From contig JASVEC010000031.1 of the NCBI GenBank assembly GCA_030770535.1, positions 372,001 through 436,000 on the forward strand: a stretch of DNA of 64,000 nucleotides. Direction: 5' to 3'. Position 1 is the first letter of the stretch; each line of letters opens with the position of its first letter. Below, one piece after another: positions 11,522 to 22,115 of this stretch. Source of the stretch: Batkoa obscura. Its lineage: Eukaryota > Entomophthoromycota > Entomophthoromycetes > Entomophthorales > Batkoaceae. Below the pieces are notes generated by a model. The model saw only the letters and a program-made list of their open reading frames with translations. It was not told the origin of the DNA and searched no databases. The translations under genes were made by a program, and so were the position numbers.

Positions 11522-11975
11522 ATGTCCATTACGCCTAGAAGTCGAGTATTAAAAGTATATAGAGAATTATTGAGCTTAACCCAAGAGATACCAAAAGATC
11601 ATTTAAGACCAAAAAGACAATTTCGAGATGAACTTAAAGAGCATATTGTTAGTAAGTTTAAATTAAATAAAGAAGTACCCGTTGGGAGTGAAGAATGGAA
11701 TATTTTAATAAAAGATGCGGAAGAACAATTAACAGCTTTTGAAAATTTAGCGGATAATAAATATCATGATGAGGTAACTTAATAATATTTGTACTGCTAA
11801 ATAATTAAGGATATAAATTAAACGAATAATATTTTAGTTTCCATTATCTAATAAGATGTTAAATCCAGCTAGTAATCCAAAATATTATGAAAATTTAGTT
11901 TTGGATTTAGCTAAAACGGATCCAAATAAAAAACCAACGGTTAAAGATTATTTAAAAGGATTCTTTCGTAGATAA
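11522..11975 (+). CDS. LYR-motif (complex 1 LYR) mitochondrial protein
   Basis: Small protein of 129 residues in two exons (11,522-11,773 and 11,838-11,975, in phase). Near the N-terminus, SRVLKVYRELLSLTQ matches the LYR signature (L-Y-R as V-Y-R, followed by an L) and a basic helix KRQFRDELKEH follows. LYR proteins bind the acyl carrier protein and help assemble respiratory complexes, Fe-S clusters or mitoribosomes. Which subfamily this is cannot be told: the C-terminal part (NKMLNPASNPKYYENL..., ending KGFFRR) is not one I recognise. Its place next to ATP4 and the MICOS gene fits a mitochondrial role. The first ATG is used and no earlier in-frame one was seen. Confidence 0.68.
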
Positions 11976-12530
11976 GGAAGATATAAGAGGAGTAAAAGGA
12001 AGTTGAGCTTAAAATAAATTATTCAATAGCTTATTAACAGATGAGGCGTGATTGAAGTTATTAAGTGGTGAATTTCAAAATAAAAGATAATAAAATAGTA
12101 TTATTTATAAAATTTTAATTATGTTTAAAGTTGTGATATGTTAAATAAGAGGCTTATGTCTATTATTGTAGGGTTTTTATTAATAAAGTTTAATAAAACA
12201 TCAAAATAGATTTAATAAAGTATATACAAACGAAGGTGAAGGTCTTTTTTATGTAAGTTATAAATATAAGATTCTTTTTGTGGTATAAAATTATGATTAA
12301 AACTGTATAAAAATTCCAAAACCTAACTTAAAGTTGTCTAGACTATGCGCAATTAATATTTTATAAAAATCGAACAATAGTTTACTTGAATAAATTTAGT
12401 CCAGTATTCTAATCTGAAGGCCAATCATATTTATTTTTAATTTATTTTAAAAATTAAAACATACAATAACGATATTAATAAAAAGGATATTATTTTATAG
12501 AGATTTTGATTATTTATTATTTATTATTGC
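11976..12530. other. AT-rich intergenic stretch
   Basis: No gene recognised. Probably the LYR gene 3' region. Confidence 0.4.
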
Positions 12531-13059
12531 TATAATACTCTACTAAACTTAGGGATAGATTTTGCAAAAACAAAATTTGGCTTTGAAAACTCTTTCCTGC
12601 AAAGTAAATTCCCAGTCAAAGCTATTTTTGCAATAATAATGATAATTTTTGAAAAGAGCTTATGATTTTAAACTTTAAATTTAAACTGAATAAACAGTTG
12701 ATTTTTAAGCTTAAATTTAAAAGTTAACTCAAAAATTTGATTCTGAGATGAAAATAAAATAGCGAAAATAATATTATTTATAAAAATAAAAAAATCCATA
12801 AAAAACAATTTTTGAATTAAAATGCTTAATCCTATAAATAAATGAAGTAAAATTTTTAAAGACAATCATTTTTTATTGTAAATTTTTAAAAATGAAAGAA
12901 AACAATTTCTATTTAAATTTTAAAACAATAACTCTCTTTAAAAATAGTATGATTGTTTTTGATAATTATTGCTAAAAGTAGTTTGCAAAAAATAAAGTTA
13001 GTCCAAAAGCCGACTTTATTTTTGCAGAAATCCATCCTTAATTTTGAAGAGTATTATAC
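12531..13059. mobile_element. Foldback / TIR element, about 530 bp
   Basis: Both ends carry a long imperfect inverted repeat. The left end reads TATAATACTCT, then AGGGATAGATTTTGCAAAAA and GGCTTT. The reverse complement of the right end reads TATAATACTCT, then AAGGATGGATTTCTGCAAAAA and GGCTTTTGG. The match continues inward with gaps (TTTTTGCAATAATAATGAT against TTAGCAATAATTATC). No coding frame lies inside. It looks like a non-autonomous DNA element unrelated to the GGGG family. The exact target duplication is unclear (TATA-like). Confidence 0.65.
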
Positions 13060-13360
13060 TAAACTCTACTTATGATAATGAAAATTAATTATAATAATAT
13101 ATTGATTTGAATTTAGTATAATTAATATCATAGTTTTTAATTCCAACTTATTAAATATTGAATAATAATATTTATTTTAAATATTAATATTAAAACTTTT
13201 TTTAAATTTTTAAATTTTTAAAATAATCAAAAATTTATTACGTTTAATAGTTGTGTAATCAATTTCTCTTTATTGTTTATTGGTTGAACTATAACTAAAT
13301 TATAATTTATAAAACATAAATTACTTTCAATTTAATAAACAAAACACAAGGTAAAAAACA
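13060..13360. promoter_or_regulatory. Upstream region of FIP1
   Basis: AT-rich spacer that presumably holds the FIP1 promoter. No specific site was identified. Confidence 0.3.
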
Positions 13361-15630
13361 ATGGATGAAGATGATATTTTATTATATGGGGAAGCGGCAT
13401 ATGAGATGAATGATAGTGCGAAAGAGGATGAAAAGACACCATCTGAATTACAAAAAAAAAAAGAAAAAGAGGAAGAAAAAGAAGAGTTTAATGATTTTGA
13501 TTTATATGGAAATAGTAATATAACTGAAAGCAATGATGTTCAAAGTTCCACTCAAGCAGACAGTACAACAAAAAAAGAAGTTGCAATCAATCAATTAAAT
13601 CAAGATGAACAAGATTTAGTATTAGCGGGTGGATTTATGAATGAACAAACAGAAGGGCTAACATTGAAAGAAGGTCAACAAGATAGTAATTTAAAGACAT
13701 TAAATCAAGATTTATTACAAAAACAACAAGACGCATTAAAATCATTAGCTAAAGAAGAAGAACATAATGAACAATTACCTTCTTTAGATAATTTAGATAG
13801 TGATAGCGAAGAATCTATTGATATTATCTTAGATTGCCCAGAAGATAATGAAGATGAAGAAAATAATAATAATAATAATAATCAACAATTAGTGAATGTT
13901 AAAGTAGTAGTGGACAATAAAATGAAACAAAACGAAAAGGGAGGAGGTATTGATTTAAATCCAGAACCTATTTACGATGGGGATAATTTATTTGATTTAA
14001 ATTTGGATCATTTTGAAGATAAACCTTGGAAGAAACCGGGTAAATTTAATTTATCAAATTTAAAATTCAGCTGCAGCTTCATTAAATCAATATTATTTTA
14101 GGTGCTGATATTACTGATTATTTTAATTATGGATTTAATGATAGAACATGGGCTTTGTATACTCAACGTCAACAAGCTATGAGATTAGGTGGTAGTAAAA
14201 TTTTAGTAGATGTCTTAGCTAATCAAGTGAAATCAATTTACCATAGTAAATTTATCATCTATTATTTACTTTTAATTAAATGTATCAATTTATTTAGATT
14301 CTAATCCAGGCTTTAATCAAAATATGAATAATAATGATAGAGATGATCCTGATAACGTGTAAGTTAAATAAGAATAAAATAATCTATTAATATCAGTATT
14401 AATGTTAATATTAAGGAATCGACAAAGACCAATAATAAATTACAATACAGGTAATGATTAAAAAGAAAGATAAAATAAAATAATATTAATATTAATATTA
14501 ATATTAACATATTAAATCTAGATCCTAATACAATGTTTCATGGAAATAATTTTAATGTAATTTACATTATATAACTATAAACATTGAAAAACAAACCAAT
14601 GAGCTAATAATATTTATTTTATAGCTATCAAACCAAAACCAATTAAATTCAAATCAAAATAATATGAATCAAAACTCAAACAGTAGAGATGAGCGAAATA
14701 ATAATAATAATTTATCTCCAATTAAAAATCGAGGAAAATACAGTGATGATGATACTTATAATAGTAATAGATAATATAATATAATAAATTAATTTAATAT
14801 AATTCACAGATAAAAATAAAGATACTCGTCGTAGAAGAAGTCCTAGCCCTAACTATAAATATTCACCAAATCATCGACGCTCTCGTTCACCTAACTATAA
14901 AACGAATATTAATTCACCAGGAAGACATTCAAGATCACCAAGTTATCGACGATCTTTATCTAAAAGAAGATCACGTAGTCCGAAGAGAAGATCACGTACA
15001 CCATCACGTAGAAGATCTAGGTCTAGATCAAAATCAAAAACTAGAAATCGATCTAACTCTAAAGTTATTAAAGATAGAAGATATGATAAAGTTAAAGATA
15101 CTAGTAAATCTAGAGATTTAAGCATAGACTCTAAAAGAGTAGAAGGTAAATTATTTATATTTATATTTAATACTAATATATAATAATAATAATAATAATA
15201 TTTATTAAATTAGATAAAAATAAAAAAGATAATGGAATGAATAATAATGAAAGAAATCGAAAAGAGATTAAAAATTATAGGGAAAATATTGATTTGAATT
15301 ATAACAACGATAGTAGGGATAGATTATCTTTTACTAAATCAAGTGAAAACAAAGTAAGCTAATCGTAAATTATTGTTACTATTATTAATTATTAACTATT
15401 AATTATATATTATTGATATAATTTTATTAATTTTTTCTTTTTAGAATTTTGATAAAGAAAGAGATAACAAAAGATCTACACAAGGAGATAGATCAGGTAG
15501 AAAATCTCCTGAATATTCTAATATTAGGTAATAACGATTATTATAAATAATGTTTTATAATTTACTTATGTTATTATTTAGTGAAAAAAGAAGCAATAGA
15601 AATGATTATGATAGTAAACGACGTCGATAA
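13361..15630 (+). CDS. FIP1: Fip1-like pre-mRNA polyadenylation factor with RS-rich C-terminus
   Basis: Subunit of the cleavage and polyadenylation machinery that tethers poly(A) polymerase. Exon 1 (13,361-14,039) codes an acidic N-terminus with DDDILLYGEAAYEM. The Fip1 hallmark spans the first intron: DLNLDHFEDKPWKKPG, then (from 14,101) ADITDYFNYGFNDRTWALY and TQRQQAMR. Further small exons (about 14,101-14,245, 14,298-14,358, 14,416-14,450, 14,522-14,556 and others) add Asn-rich sequence. The part from about 14,820 to 15,145 codes many RS/SR and SP dipeptides (RRRRSPSP, RRSRSP, KRRSRTPSRRRSRSRSKSK). The last exon ends NDYDSKRRR at TAA 15,628-15,630. The product is about 540 residues, longer than yeast Fip1; an RS-rich tail recalls animal FIP1L1. 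The Asn runs come from AAT repeats. Confidence 0.9.
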
Positions 15631-15977
15631 ATCACAATTTATTATATTTTTTTAATTTAAAAGTTATATTAAAAAAATCATTTTATTTTTGCTACTTTTT
15701 TAAATTTAATAAAAATTCAATATTATTATTTAATATAAAAGTAATATTTTATTTTGATTTATCAATTCAGATAAATTTTTTGTTCTTAATTCATTTTCTA
15801 AAAATCCTACAAAATTTTAAAAACTATCAAAAGCTTATCGTATTTCAATTATACCCCAAAGTTGCTCAACAACCAATTTTTCTTTCTCTCCTCCTATCTT
15901 TTCCTCCTCTTCTATTGATATAAAATACTCACCAAATTGTTTTGATATATTAATTATATATTCATCATCTACTATTT
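15631..15977. other. FIP1 3' flank
   Basis: AT-rich and no gene seen. A minus-strand frame across 15,835-16,074 runs into the MITE and is not supported as a gene. Confidence 0.4.
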
Positions 15978-16072
15978 GGGTGTATTTTTTAGCTTCATTA
16001 CTTTTTCCATTTTTAAGCACTATTTGAGCGGAAAAATTGTTAGTAAAATTATTAAGTAAAAAATACATCCCC
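15978..16072 (-). mobile_element. MITE copy 6 (GGGG family)
   Basis: 95 bp, reverse orientation, GGGTGTATTTTTT to CATCCCC. Flanks are ATTT and ATAT. First family copy after the housekeeping island. Confidence 0.82.
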
Positions 16073-16766
16073 ATATAAAATTCTTAAAAGTACAATTGGA
16101 ATTTGGAACCAGATTAATAAAAGAGCATGAACAGTTCTATTATGTAAATCCTTATATAATCAGAGTATAAGTGCATTTATTTAGAGAATATATACTCAAA
16201 CATTTGCTTTTTAATTCAAGATTAAGCAATCAATATAAAATTTTGAATTTCCTAAGGGATAAAGATTGACGCAATATAGCTTTACTCAATAATTCTATTT
16301 ATTGGCCAAAGCGGGTATAATCGCTTGTAAATTGAAATACAGTTATATAATTGTACATGTTTATAATATTGAATAGTAATAACATCAATCAATAGAAATA
16401 GCAATAACTCCCTTTTTGAATTTTTGAGAGTCAGGCCCCAATTGCTTTACTCAATGAGAAATAACAAAATTATGAGAATCGGAGAAATTGTTAGGAAATT
16501 AAGAGAATGTGGGGATTTTTCTTAAAACTGCTTTAAGAATTCTAGCTTTTAAGCCTCTGTGATATCTGTAAGCATTCTATGGTCCAAGTAGAAATTCATT
16601 TGCAAAAAAAATGATGACTCTATTATAAAGGTTTCATAAATGGTTTCGAATATTCAACACAATTTAATGTATTCATTTTAGTAAAAATAGTCATAAAATA
16701 AAATACAAACGAATAAAACTATTTACAACCTTATTTTTTATTTTGAAATTTTGAAGTATTACTAAA
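16073..16766. other. Gene-poor stretch 3' of the zinc-knuckle ORF
   Basis: No coding frame or repeat recognised. It could be the non-coding remainder of the element that carried the ORF at 16,767-17,375, but nothing shows this directly. Confidence 0.35.
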
Positions 16767-17375
16767 TTACTCCGATTGCTCAAATAGCTTTTCAACCCCA
16801 TAAGCATTAGAACAGTAGCTACTGACATGATCAGTTTTTTCACAATGTACGCATCTGATTTCGGCTAATTCATATGTACATTCGATTAGTGGGAGGCTTC
16901 TACTAATTAAATAATGATCTTGTATCCTTAATCTTTTGTTTAATGTAGCGTCATTTGGCATGAGAAATATTAAGGCTTTATCAGAATAAAGTATTTCTTT
17001 AAAGTGAAACAAATGGGTACAAGAAATGACTTTTCCATAAATATTAAATTTTGCTTTTAACTTTTCCTCCAATTCTTCTCCAATAAACTCATTTCCCAAA
17101 TTTGATAACATTATACGCATAACAATATCTGAGTGATGCCACAGTCTATAAGTTTTGATTGTATAGCCGTTGACCTCCCATTTTTGATTTAATGCTAATA
17201 CTCTATCTTCTTCATTTTTGAACCCAACTTCAAGCTTATGCTTATCAAGTTTACTTACTGGGCGATATCCAATTTTTCCAACTATACATCTAATACAATC
17301 AGTCATATCCCTTGCTTTGATTTCTTTACATGGCATTTTGTGCTTTAAAAAACTAACATTTGATAAGTCCATCAT
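16767..17375 (-). CDS. Zinc-knuckle ORF1/Gag-like protein, intact-looking copy C (202 aa)
   Basis: Open frame of 202 residues and the best preserved of three related copies (the others at 2190-2903 and 4100-4715). Similarity to copies A and B begins upstream of the first Met (KYKIN.T.LQ.AIMM), so the true start may lie further up or the 5' end may be lost. A mid region (NQKWEVNGYTIKTYRLWHHS, then FNIYGKVISCTHL and ALIFLMPND) looks like an alpha/beta nucleic-acid-binding fold. The end carries a CX2CX4HX4C zinc knuckle (CVHCEKTDHVSSYC). Such a pairing is typical of LINE ORF1 or Gag proteins, but no polymerase, LTR or poly-A tail was found. It may be an orphaned element part or a host gene; function unknown. 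Confidence 0.55.
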   Translation of the reverse strand: MMDLSNVSFLKHKMPCKEIKARDMTDCIRCIVGKIGYRPVSKLDKHKLEVGFKNEEDRVLALNQKWEVNGYTIKTYRLWHHSDIVMRIMLSNLGNEFIGEELEEKLKAKFNIYGKVISCTHLFHFKEILYSDKALIFLMPNDATLNKRLRIQDHYLISRSLPLIECTYELAEIRCVHCEKTDHVSSYCSNAYGVEKLFEQSE

Positions 17376-18194
17376 TATTGCATGTTGAAGCGATGTTCTA
17401 TTTATTTTATATTTCTCATCTAGTATAATTTTGTCTTAGGGTTTGAGGCAAATGAAGATATAAAATATTTACCAGTCAAATATGTATCCATATCAGCTTT
17501 TATACTATTTACCATTTAATGTGTTTTAATGAATTTGTTTATAAAAAGAATAAGGAATCAATGAACTCATTCCAATATAAATATTCTTCTATTGACTGAT
17601 CCAATTAAGCGCCTTAGCTTAATATGGGGCGATAAAAATAATTTTTTTGATTAATCAAAATAAATATAAAGTATTTTAAAAAGGATGCATCAAATAGAAA
17701 TTAAAATACAATAATACAAGCACTTGGTGTAGCAGTATATATTAATTAAATGCTTACACAATTAATGAGTAAATGGATTTTTATCAATTTAATGTTAGGA
17801 AATGAAAATTAAAAATTAAGGGATAAAAGATAATCACAGATGAAATTTAACCAATAACAAAACGAAACTATAGCTTTTCACATGAAACATTTGTATTTCT
17901 ATTTTTAAATTGGTATAAATTTGAAACAAATTTTATAAAATATAGCAACAGGCAAAAGTAACCAACATAGATTCACTTTTATCCTTCATTGTATATAACG
18001 GTTCGAATAAGTTGCTATATTATAAACATTCATATAATATTTTTAATATCTATGTTTGATAAACAAATTAGGTAGGGGGTAATGAGCAGACAGACAGGTG
18101 TTTTTTTGGTAGAGTATTAATCTATGTAGAACAATTTGTCAATGATTTTTAATAAAAACTCCAACTCTTTAATCTAACTTAATAGAAATCACTT
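17376..18194. other. Gene-poor stretch
   Basis: Includes about 60 bp upstream of the ORF that is still similar to copies A and B. Beyond that nothing is recognised. Confidence 0.4.
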
Positions 18195-18293
18195 GAGGAT
18201 GTATTTTTATGTTTAAGAATTTTACTAACAATTTTTCCGCTCAAATAGTGCTTGAAAGATGGAAAAAGTAATGAGCCCCAAAAAAACACCCCC
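18195..18293 (+). mobile_element. MITE copy 7 (GGGG family)
   Basis: 99 bp, GAGGATGT to ACACCCCC. The right flank is ATAT and the left flank is degraded (ACTT). First of seven copies in about 5 kb. Confidence 0.83.
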
Positions 18294-18573
18294 ATATAAT
18301 TATTTACTCATTAGAATATAGAGAAAGGTTAAGTAAAATTTGCTTATCATCACTAAAAAACTCATATTGACTCTTCAATGTGCTTTTTATATAATAGCCT
18401 TCCAGTTGCTTTGTTATAATCAAAACTATTATCCAAAGATTACTTAGCTTAAATGTTTTATGTTAGATGATACAATTCGGTGTCTTAACTTAGCATAGGA
18501 TATTAAAAGTAATCATAGCCTTTTAGTTGTTGGCATAAAATGCCTCAAAAAAAACTGTTGATTATAAACTAAT

Positions 18574-18672
18574 GGTGATGTTTTTTTTGATTTCATTACT
18601 TTTCCATTTTTTTAAGCGCTATTTGAGTGGAAAAATTACTAGTAAAATTCTTAAACATAAAAATACATCCTC
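18574..18672 (-). mobile_element. MITE copy 8 (GGGG family)
   Basis: 99 bp, reverse orientation, GGTGATGT to CATCCTC. AAT is present on both sides. Confidence 0.82.
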
Positions 18673-19018
18673 AATGTTTAATAACAAAAGGTCATACATA
18701 ATGTCATACTTTAATTAATATATTATATAATTATCAAGCAGATGTATTTTTTATGAAGTGCGCACTTATTGCAACTTTTATCAACTCAATGATAAGAAGT
18801 GAATCGAAGGTATAGAAAATTTAAGGCCAAAAGATCATTCCAATTTTTGATATCAGTAATTCTGTTTTGTAGTTAAAGAGGTTATAGCCAGCTAAAAATA
18901 ACAATAAAGCCCAGTACTTTTGTAGAATTATAACCTCTAATGTTAAAAATATCATATTAAGAGGAATAATAGTAGTTTTATTAAATACAAGTTGCAGTAT
19001 ATTGAACAATTTATATAC
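18673..19018. other. AT-rich stretch between MITEs
   Basis: No gene supported. Confidence 0.4.
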
Positions 19019-19116
19019 GAGAGCGTATTTTTTTGTTTGACAATTTTACTAACAGCCCTTCTAATCAAAAAGTGCTTAAAAATTCGAAAAACTGATGAAA
19101 TAAGAAAAACATCTCT
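19019..19116 (+). mobile_element. MITE copy 9 (GGGG family), degraded
   Basis: 98 bp, diverged copy (GAGAGCG to CATCTCT) that still keeps the ATTTTACTAACA and GTGCTTAAA landmarks. The right flank is ATAT. Confidence 0.72.
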
Positions 19117-19688
19117 ATATTTAAAAAAGGACTGCTTGTGATATAAAATCAAAATAATAACTTTTAGATGTTTAAAATAAGTAAACTTACTATAATTTTT
19201 ATGATAAAAGTATGCAAACAAAAGTCATAAAAGCTCTCTACTACTTAATTTTATTGAAATATAATTTGAGTTGCCTTCTGTAAAATCAAAGAGTTTTTGG
19301 TATCCTTAGGTACTTATACAATGTTCAGTTTTATGTTCAGTACCTCCATATCTAAAACATAAAGCTTTAAAGATTTCATAATTTCAAATATCTGGTGGAA
19401 AATTGTCACTAATTAAATTTTTATCTATGGGAGCTGCCTTCTCATTTAATACATTGTTATTTAGTTTGAAAAATACTATTGTAGTATCAATATAAGAACA
19501 TTTGATTCTGATTAGATAGCTAAAGACTTGTAATAATCTCTCTATAAGTACTAAGTTTAGTTCTTAATGTCATTTTCAATTTTCTACCAAGGAATTTACC
19601 TTTATATTTTGATATCTCTAAACTTATGTATTTCCTGAATGATGAAATATCTATATAGTTTAATTAAATACCTGTTAATATAGCACAT
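19117..19688. other. AT-rich stretch, no gene seen
   Basis: Nothing recognised on either strand. Confidence 0.45.
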
Positions 19689-19787
19689 GGTGATGTTTTT
19701 TTTGGCTTCATTGCTTTTTCCATTTTTTAAGCACTATTTGCGTGGAAAATTTGTTAGTAAAATTCTTAAACACAAAAATACATCCTT
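19689..19787 (-). mobile_element. MITE copy 10 (GGGG family)
   Basis: 99 bp, reverse orientation, GGTGATGT to CATCCTT. Flanks have diverged. Confidence 0.82.
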
Positions 19788-20575
19788 AAATACTACTTTT
19801 ACAGCTATTACTAATTTGTACAAAAAAGTAGCTTAATAAATAACAAAGTTAGTTGGTTATGAAAATTATATTTACAAAAGCTATTATTACTTAGTATTAC
19901 AATGTTTATAAATGAACTTCACTAAAATATGATATATAAATCTAAAGATATAAAAGTCAAAGAGTATATCCTTAAATATAAGAGTTCTTTTGATTATCTC
20001 TAGATTTTAATTTAATCAATATTAAATTAGGGTTAAGCTTTGCAAAATGTAAGATTGTTTGAAATTAGGATTGTTTTGAAAATGCACTGAGTAAATTGTG
20101 CATATTATAATAGAAAAATTGTAAACTATAATAAACTAAGATCTAATAGAGAAAGTAGTGTAACTTATAGGCTTAGGATAGCGAAAAGAGCTTAAAAGAT
20201 GCCAAGCTCATACTTTGATGTACTGCGTAAGTAAACAATACCATAAAAAATATTTATGATTTTAAAATACAAACCAATATTATAACAAATTGTAAAACAC
20301 AAAGAAATACAAATAAAGGCATACCGATAAATGTATAAATAGCGATATATATATTATGTCAAGATATACAAATAATGAATAAGTTTTTTAAGATTTACTA
20401 AGGGACAAAATATTGAAGCAGTTGAATATAGCTAATAATAAAACTAAATATCAGCTTTTGCATAAGAAATATGTAGTTATATCCCTTAAAATTGACACAA
20501 GATTATATAATTAGAAATCAAATTATAAAGAAGCCAAGCTGATGTATTAAGTATACAAAAGATCTTTTTAAATAT
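19788..20575. other. AT-rich stretch, no gene seen
   Basis: Nothing recognised on either strand. Confidence 0.45.
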
Positions 20576-20670
20576 GGGGATGTATTTTTGTGTTTAAGAA
20601 TTTTATCAACAAATTTTCCACTCAAATAGCGCTTAAAAAGTGGAAAAAATAATGAAGTCAAAACACTCCC
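20576..20670 (+). mobile_element. MITE copy 11 (GGGG family)
   Basis: 95 bp, GGGGATGT to ACACTCCC, with ATAT on both sides. It lies just downstream of the small PPxY gene (stop at 20,807). Confidence 0.85.
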
Positions 20671-20806
20671 ATATACTAAAGTTAAATTTATATATTTTGA
20701 TTCTTAGCATTAGAGCGTTATTATAAGTTCACTTGGTTTATTTTGTACATAGCATATAGTAAAGATATTGCTTCCTTTTGGAATAGCAAAACTAAAAGGC
20801 CTAAAA

Positions 20807-21169
20807 CTAAGCATCGCTACGTTTACCTATAGTAAGTTGATAAATAGCTTTAAATAAAGTAACAACGGAAAACATTGGCATTGGGAGAGCATATACATGA
20901 GGAGATGATGATAATGAATTAGAAGATAAGTCAGTTTTTCCTAAATGACTACTAGAAGATTCTTTTCTAAGCATTCTTTTCTCGTTTTTTGATAGTGATA
21001 AAGAATATAACGGCATAGGGAGCTCACTTAACTCGGAAGAGTTGGTCTTAGTTACAATTAATGAATCAGAGCAGTCTATTAGATTTTGAGATTTTTCAAT
21101 TACTAAAGAACTCTTCAAGGGATCTTTTTTTGAGTATGCAGGAGGAGTTAAAGTATTACTGAAACCCAT
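20807..21169 (-). CDS. Small Ser-rich protein with a PPAYS motif
   Basis: Unrecognised protein of 120 residues if the ATG at 21,169 is used (MGFSNTLTPPAYSKKDPL). An upstream ATG at 21,235 would add 22 residues, but the shorter start puts the motif at the same distance from Met as in the protein at 30,137-30,643. Both share a PPAYS..DPL motif near the N-terminus, a PPxY-type WW-domain ligand. The body is Ser/Leu-rich with two (A/E)LPMP(L/M)(Y/F)S repeats and a basic stretch (KNEKRMLRKESSSS). No signal peptide or membrane segment is clear; the end (VVTLFKAIYQLTIGK) is mildly hydrophobic. Function unknown; a lineage-specific regulator or adaptor is only a guess. Confidence 0.58.
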   Translation of the reverse strand: MGFSNTLTPPAYSKKDPLKSSLVIEKSQNLIDCSDSLIVTKTNSSELSELPMPLYSLSLSKNEKRMLRKESSSSHLGKTDLSSNSLSSSPHVYALPMPMFSVVTLFKAIYQLTIGKRSDA

Positions 21170-22016
21170 TGTTCTTTTTGTTTTCTGTATTATAAAGAAA
21201 ATTCTCTGCTTATATTGGTTTATATACCCAGGCATTATAAACAGTTTTTTTTATTATAGTTTGCCAAGGCAATTTCCAAGATATTTGAGAACTTGCTTAT
21301 AAAAATCATTATTCTCATAGGGTATAATTATTTCCATATTAGTAGAATCATATTATACTTAGGATGAAAAACAACAATTTTAATATATTGTAAAACCCCG
21401 GCTATTGCAATTAGTATTTTACAAGACATTTATAGTATTATAAAGACTATAAACATTTTGGTATTTGTAAAATGCAGTATGTTCTAATAATATTTTACGA
21501 AACCATAGATAGTAACTGTGAAAAAAGATAAAACTAAAAATCATTTTCTAGTAGTAGCGAGAATAAATGAAATTCTTTCTATAAATAAATGTCCGATGAG
21601 CCAAGAAATTTTTTAAATGAATTTAATATATAATTACTATATTTGAGCATTGGATTAACTTTTAAGTTTGATTTAATTTTAAACTAAAATCAATAAATTG
21701 GATCAGGGATTTATAGCCTTTTTAACCATCATAAAATAAATTGTTTGAAAGGTAAGAACACTACATGGAAACCCCATTTTTTGTTTAGTATTTGGCTAAT
21801 AATTCTTAAATTTAATGTTAAATAAAAAGTGAACAAAAGAACCAAAGACATTAATGTTATAAAAAACATAAAACTTTATCAATTTTCAAAAGTTCTATTT
21901 TATTTTATTATATTTTATCATTTTTTGAATAAATCCAGCTCATATATCACTATTAGTAAGAATAACTGTTTTTTTATGATTCATGAGTAATTTAAAGGAA
22001 TTAAAAGGTAACTTAT
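21170..22016. other. AT-rich upstream region of the PPxY gene
   Basis: Presumed promoter side of the small gene. No other feature recognised. Confidence 0.35.
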
Positions 22017-22115
22017 GGGGATGTTTTTTTTGGCTTCATTACTTTTTCCACCTTTTAAGCGCTATTTGAGTGGAAAAATTGCTAGTAAAATTCTTAAATA
22101 CAAAAACACATCCCC
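22017..22115 (-). mobile_element. MITE copy 12 (GGGG family), diagnostic flanks
   Basis: 99 bp, reverse orientation, GGGGATGT to CATCCCC, flanked by TTAT on both sides. The right flank starts with T, not A, so the terminal T/A seen in other copies belongs to the target. The element itself therefore runs GGGG...CCCC with a 4-bp duplication. Confidence 0.88.

Noticed and set aside
13327-13533. 68-residue Ser/Phe-rich minus-strand frame
   Set aside because: Antisense of the acidic N-terminal coding region of FIP1.
18001-18030. GGTTCGAATAAG, resembling a tRNA B box
   Set aside because: No matching A box, acceptor stem or anticodon arm could be built around it. No tRNA or rRNA gene was found anywhere in the window.
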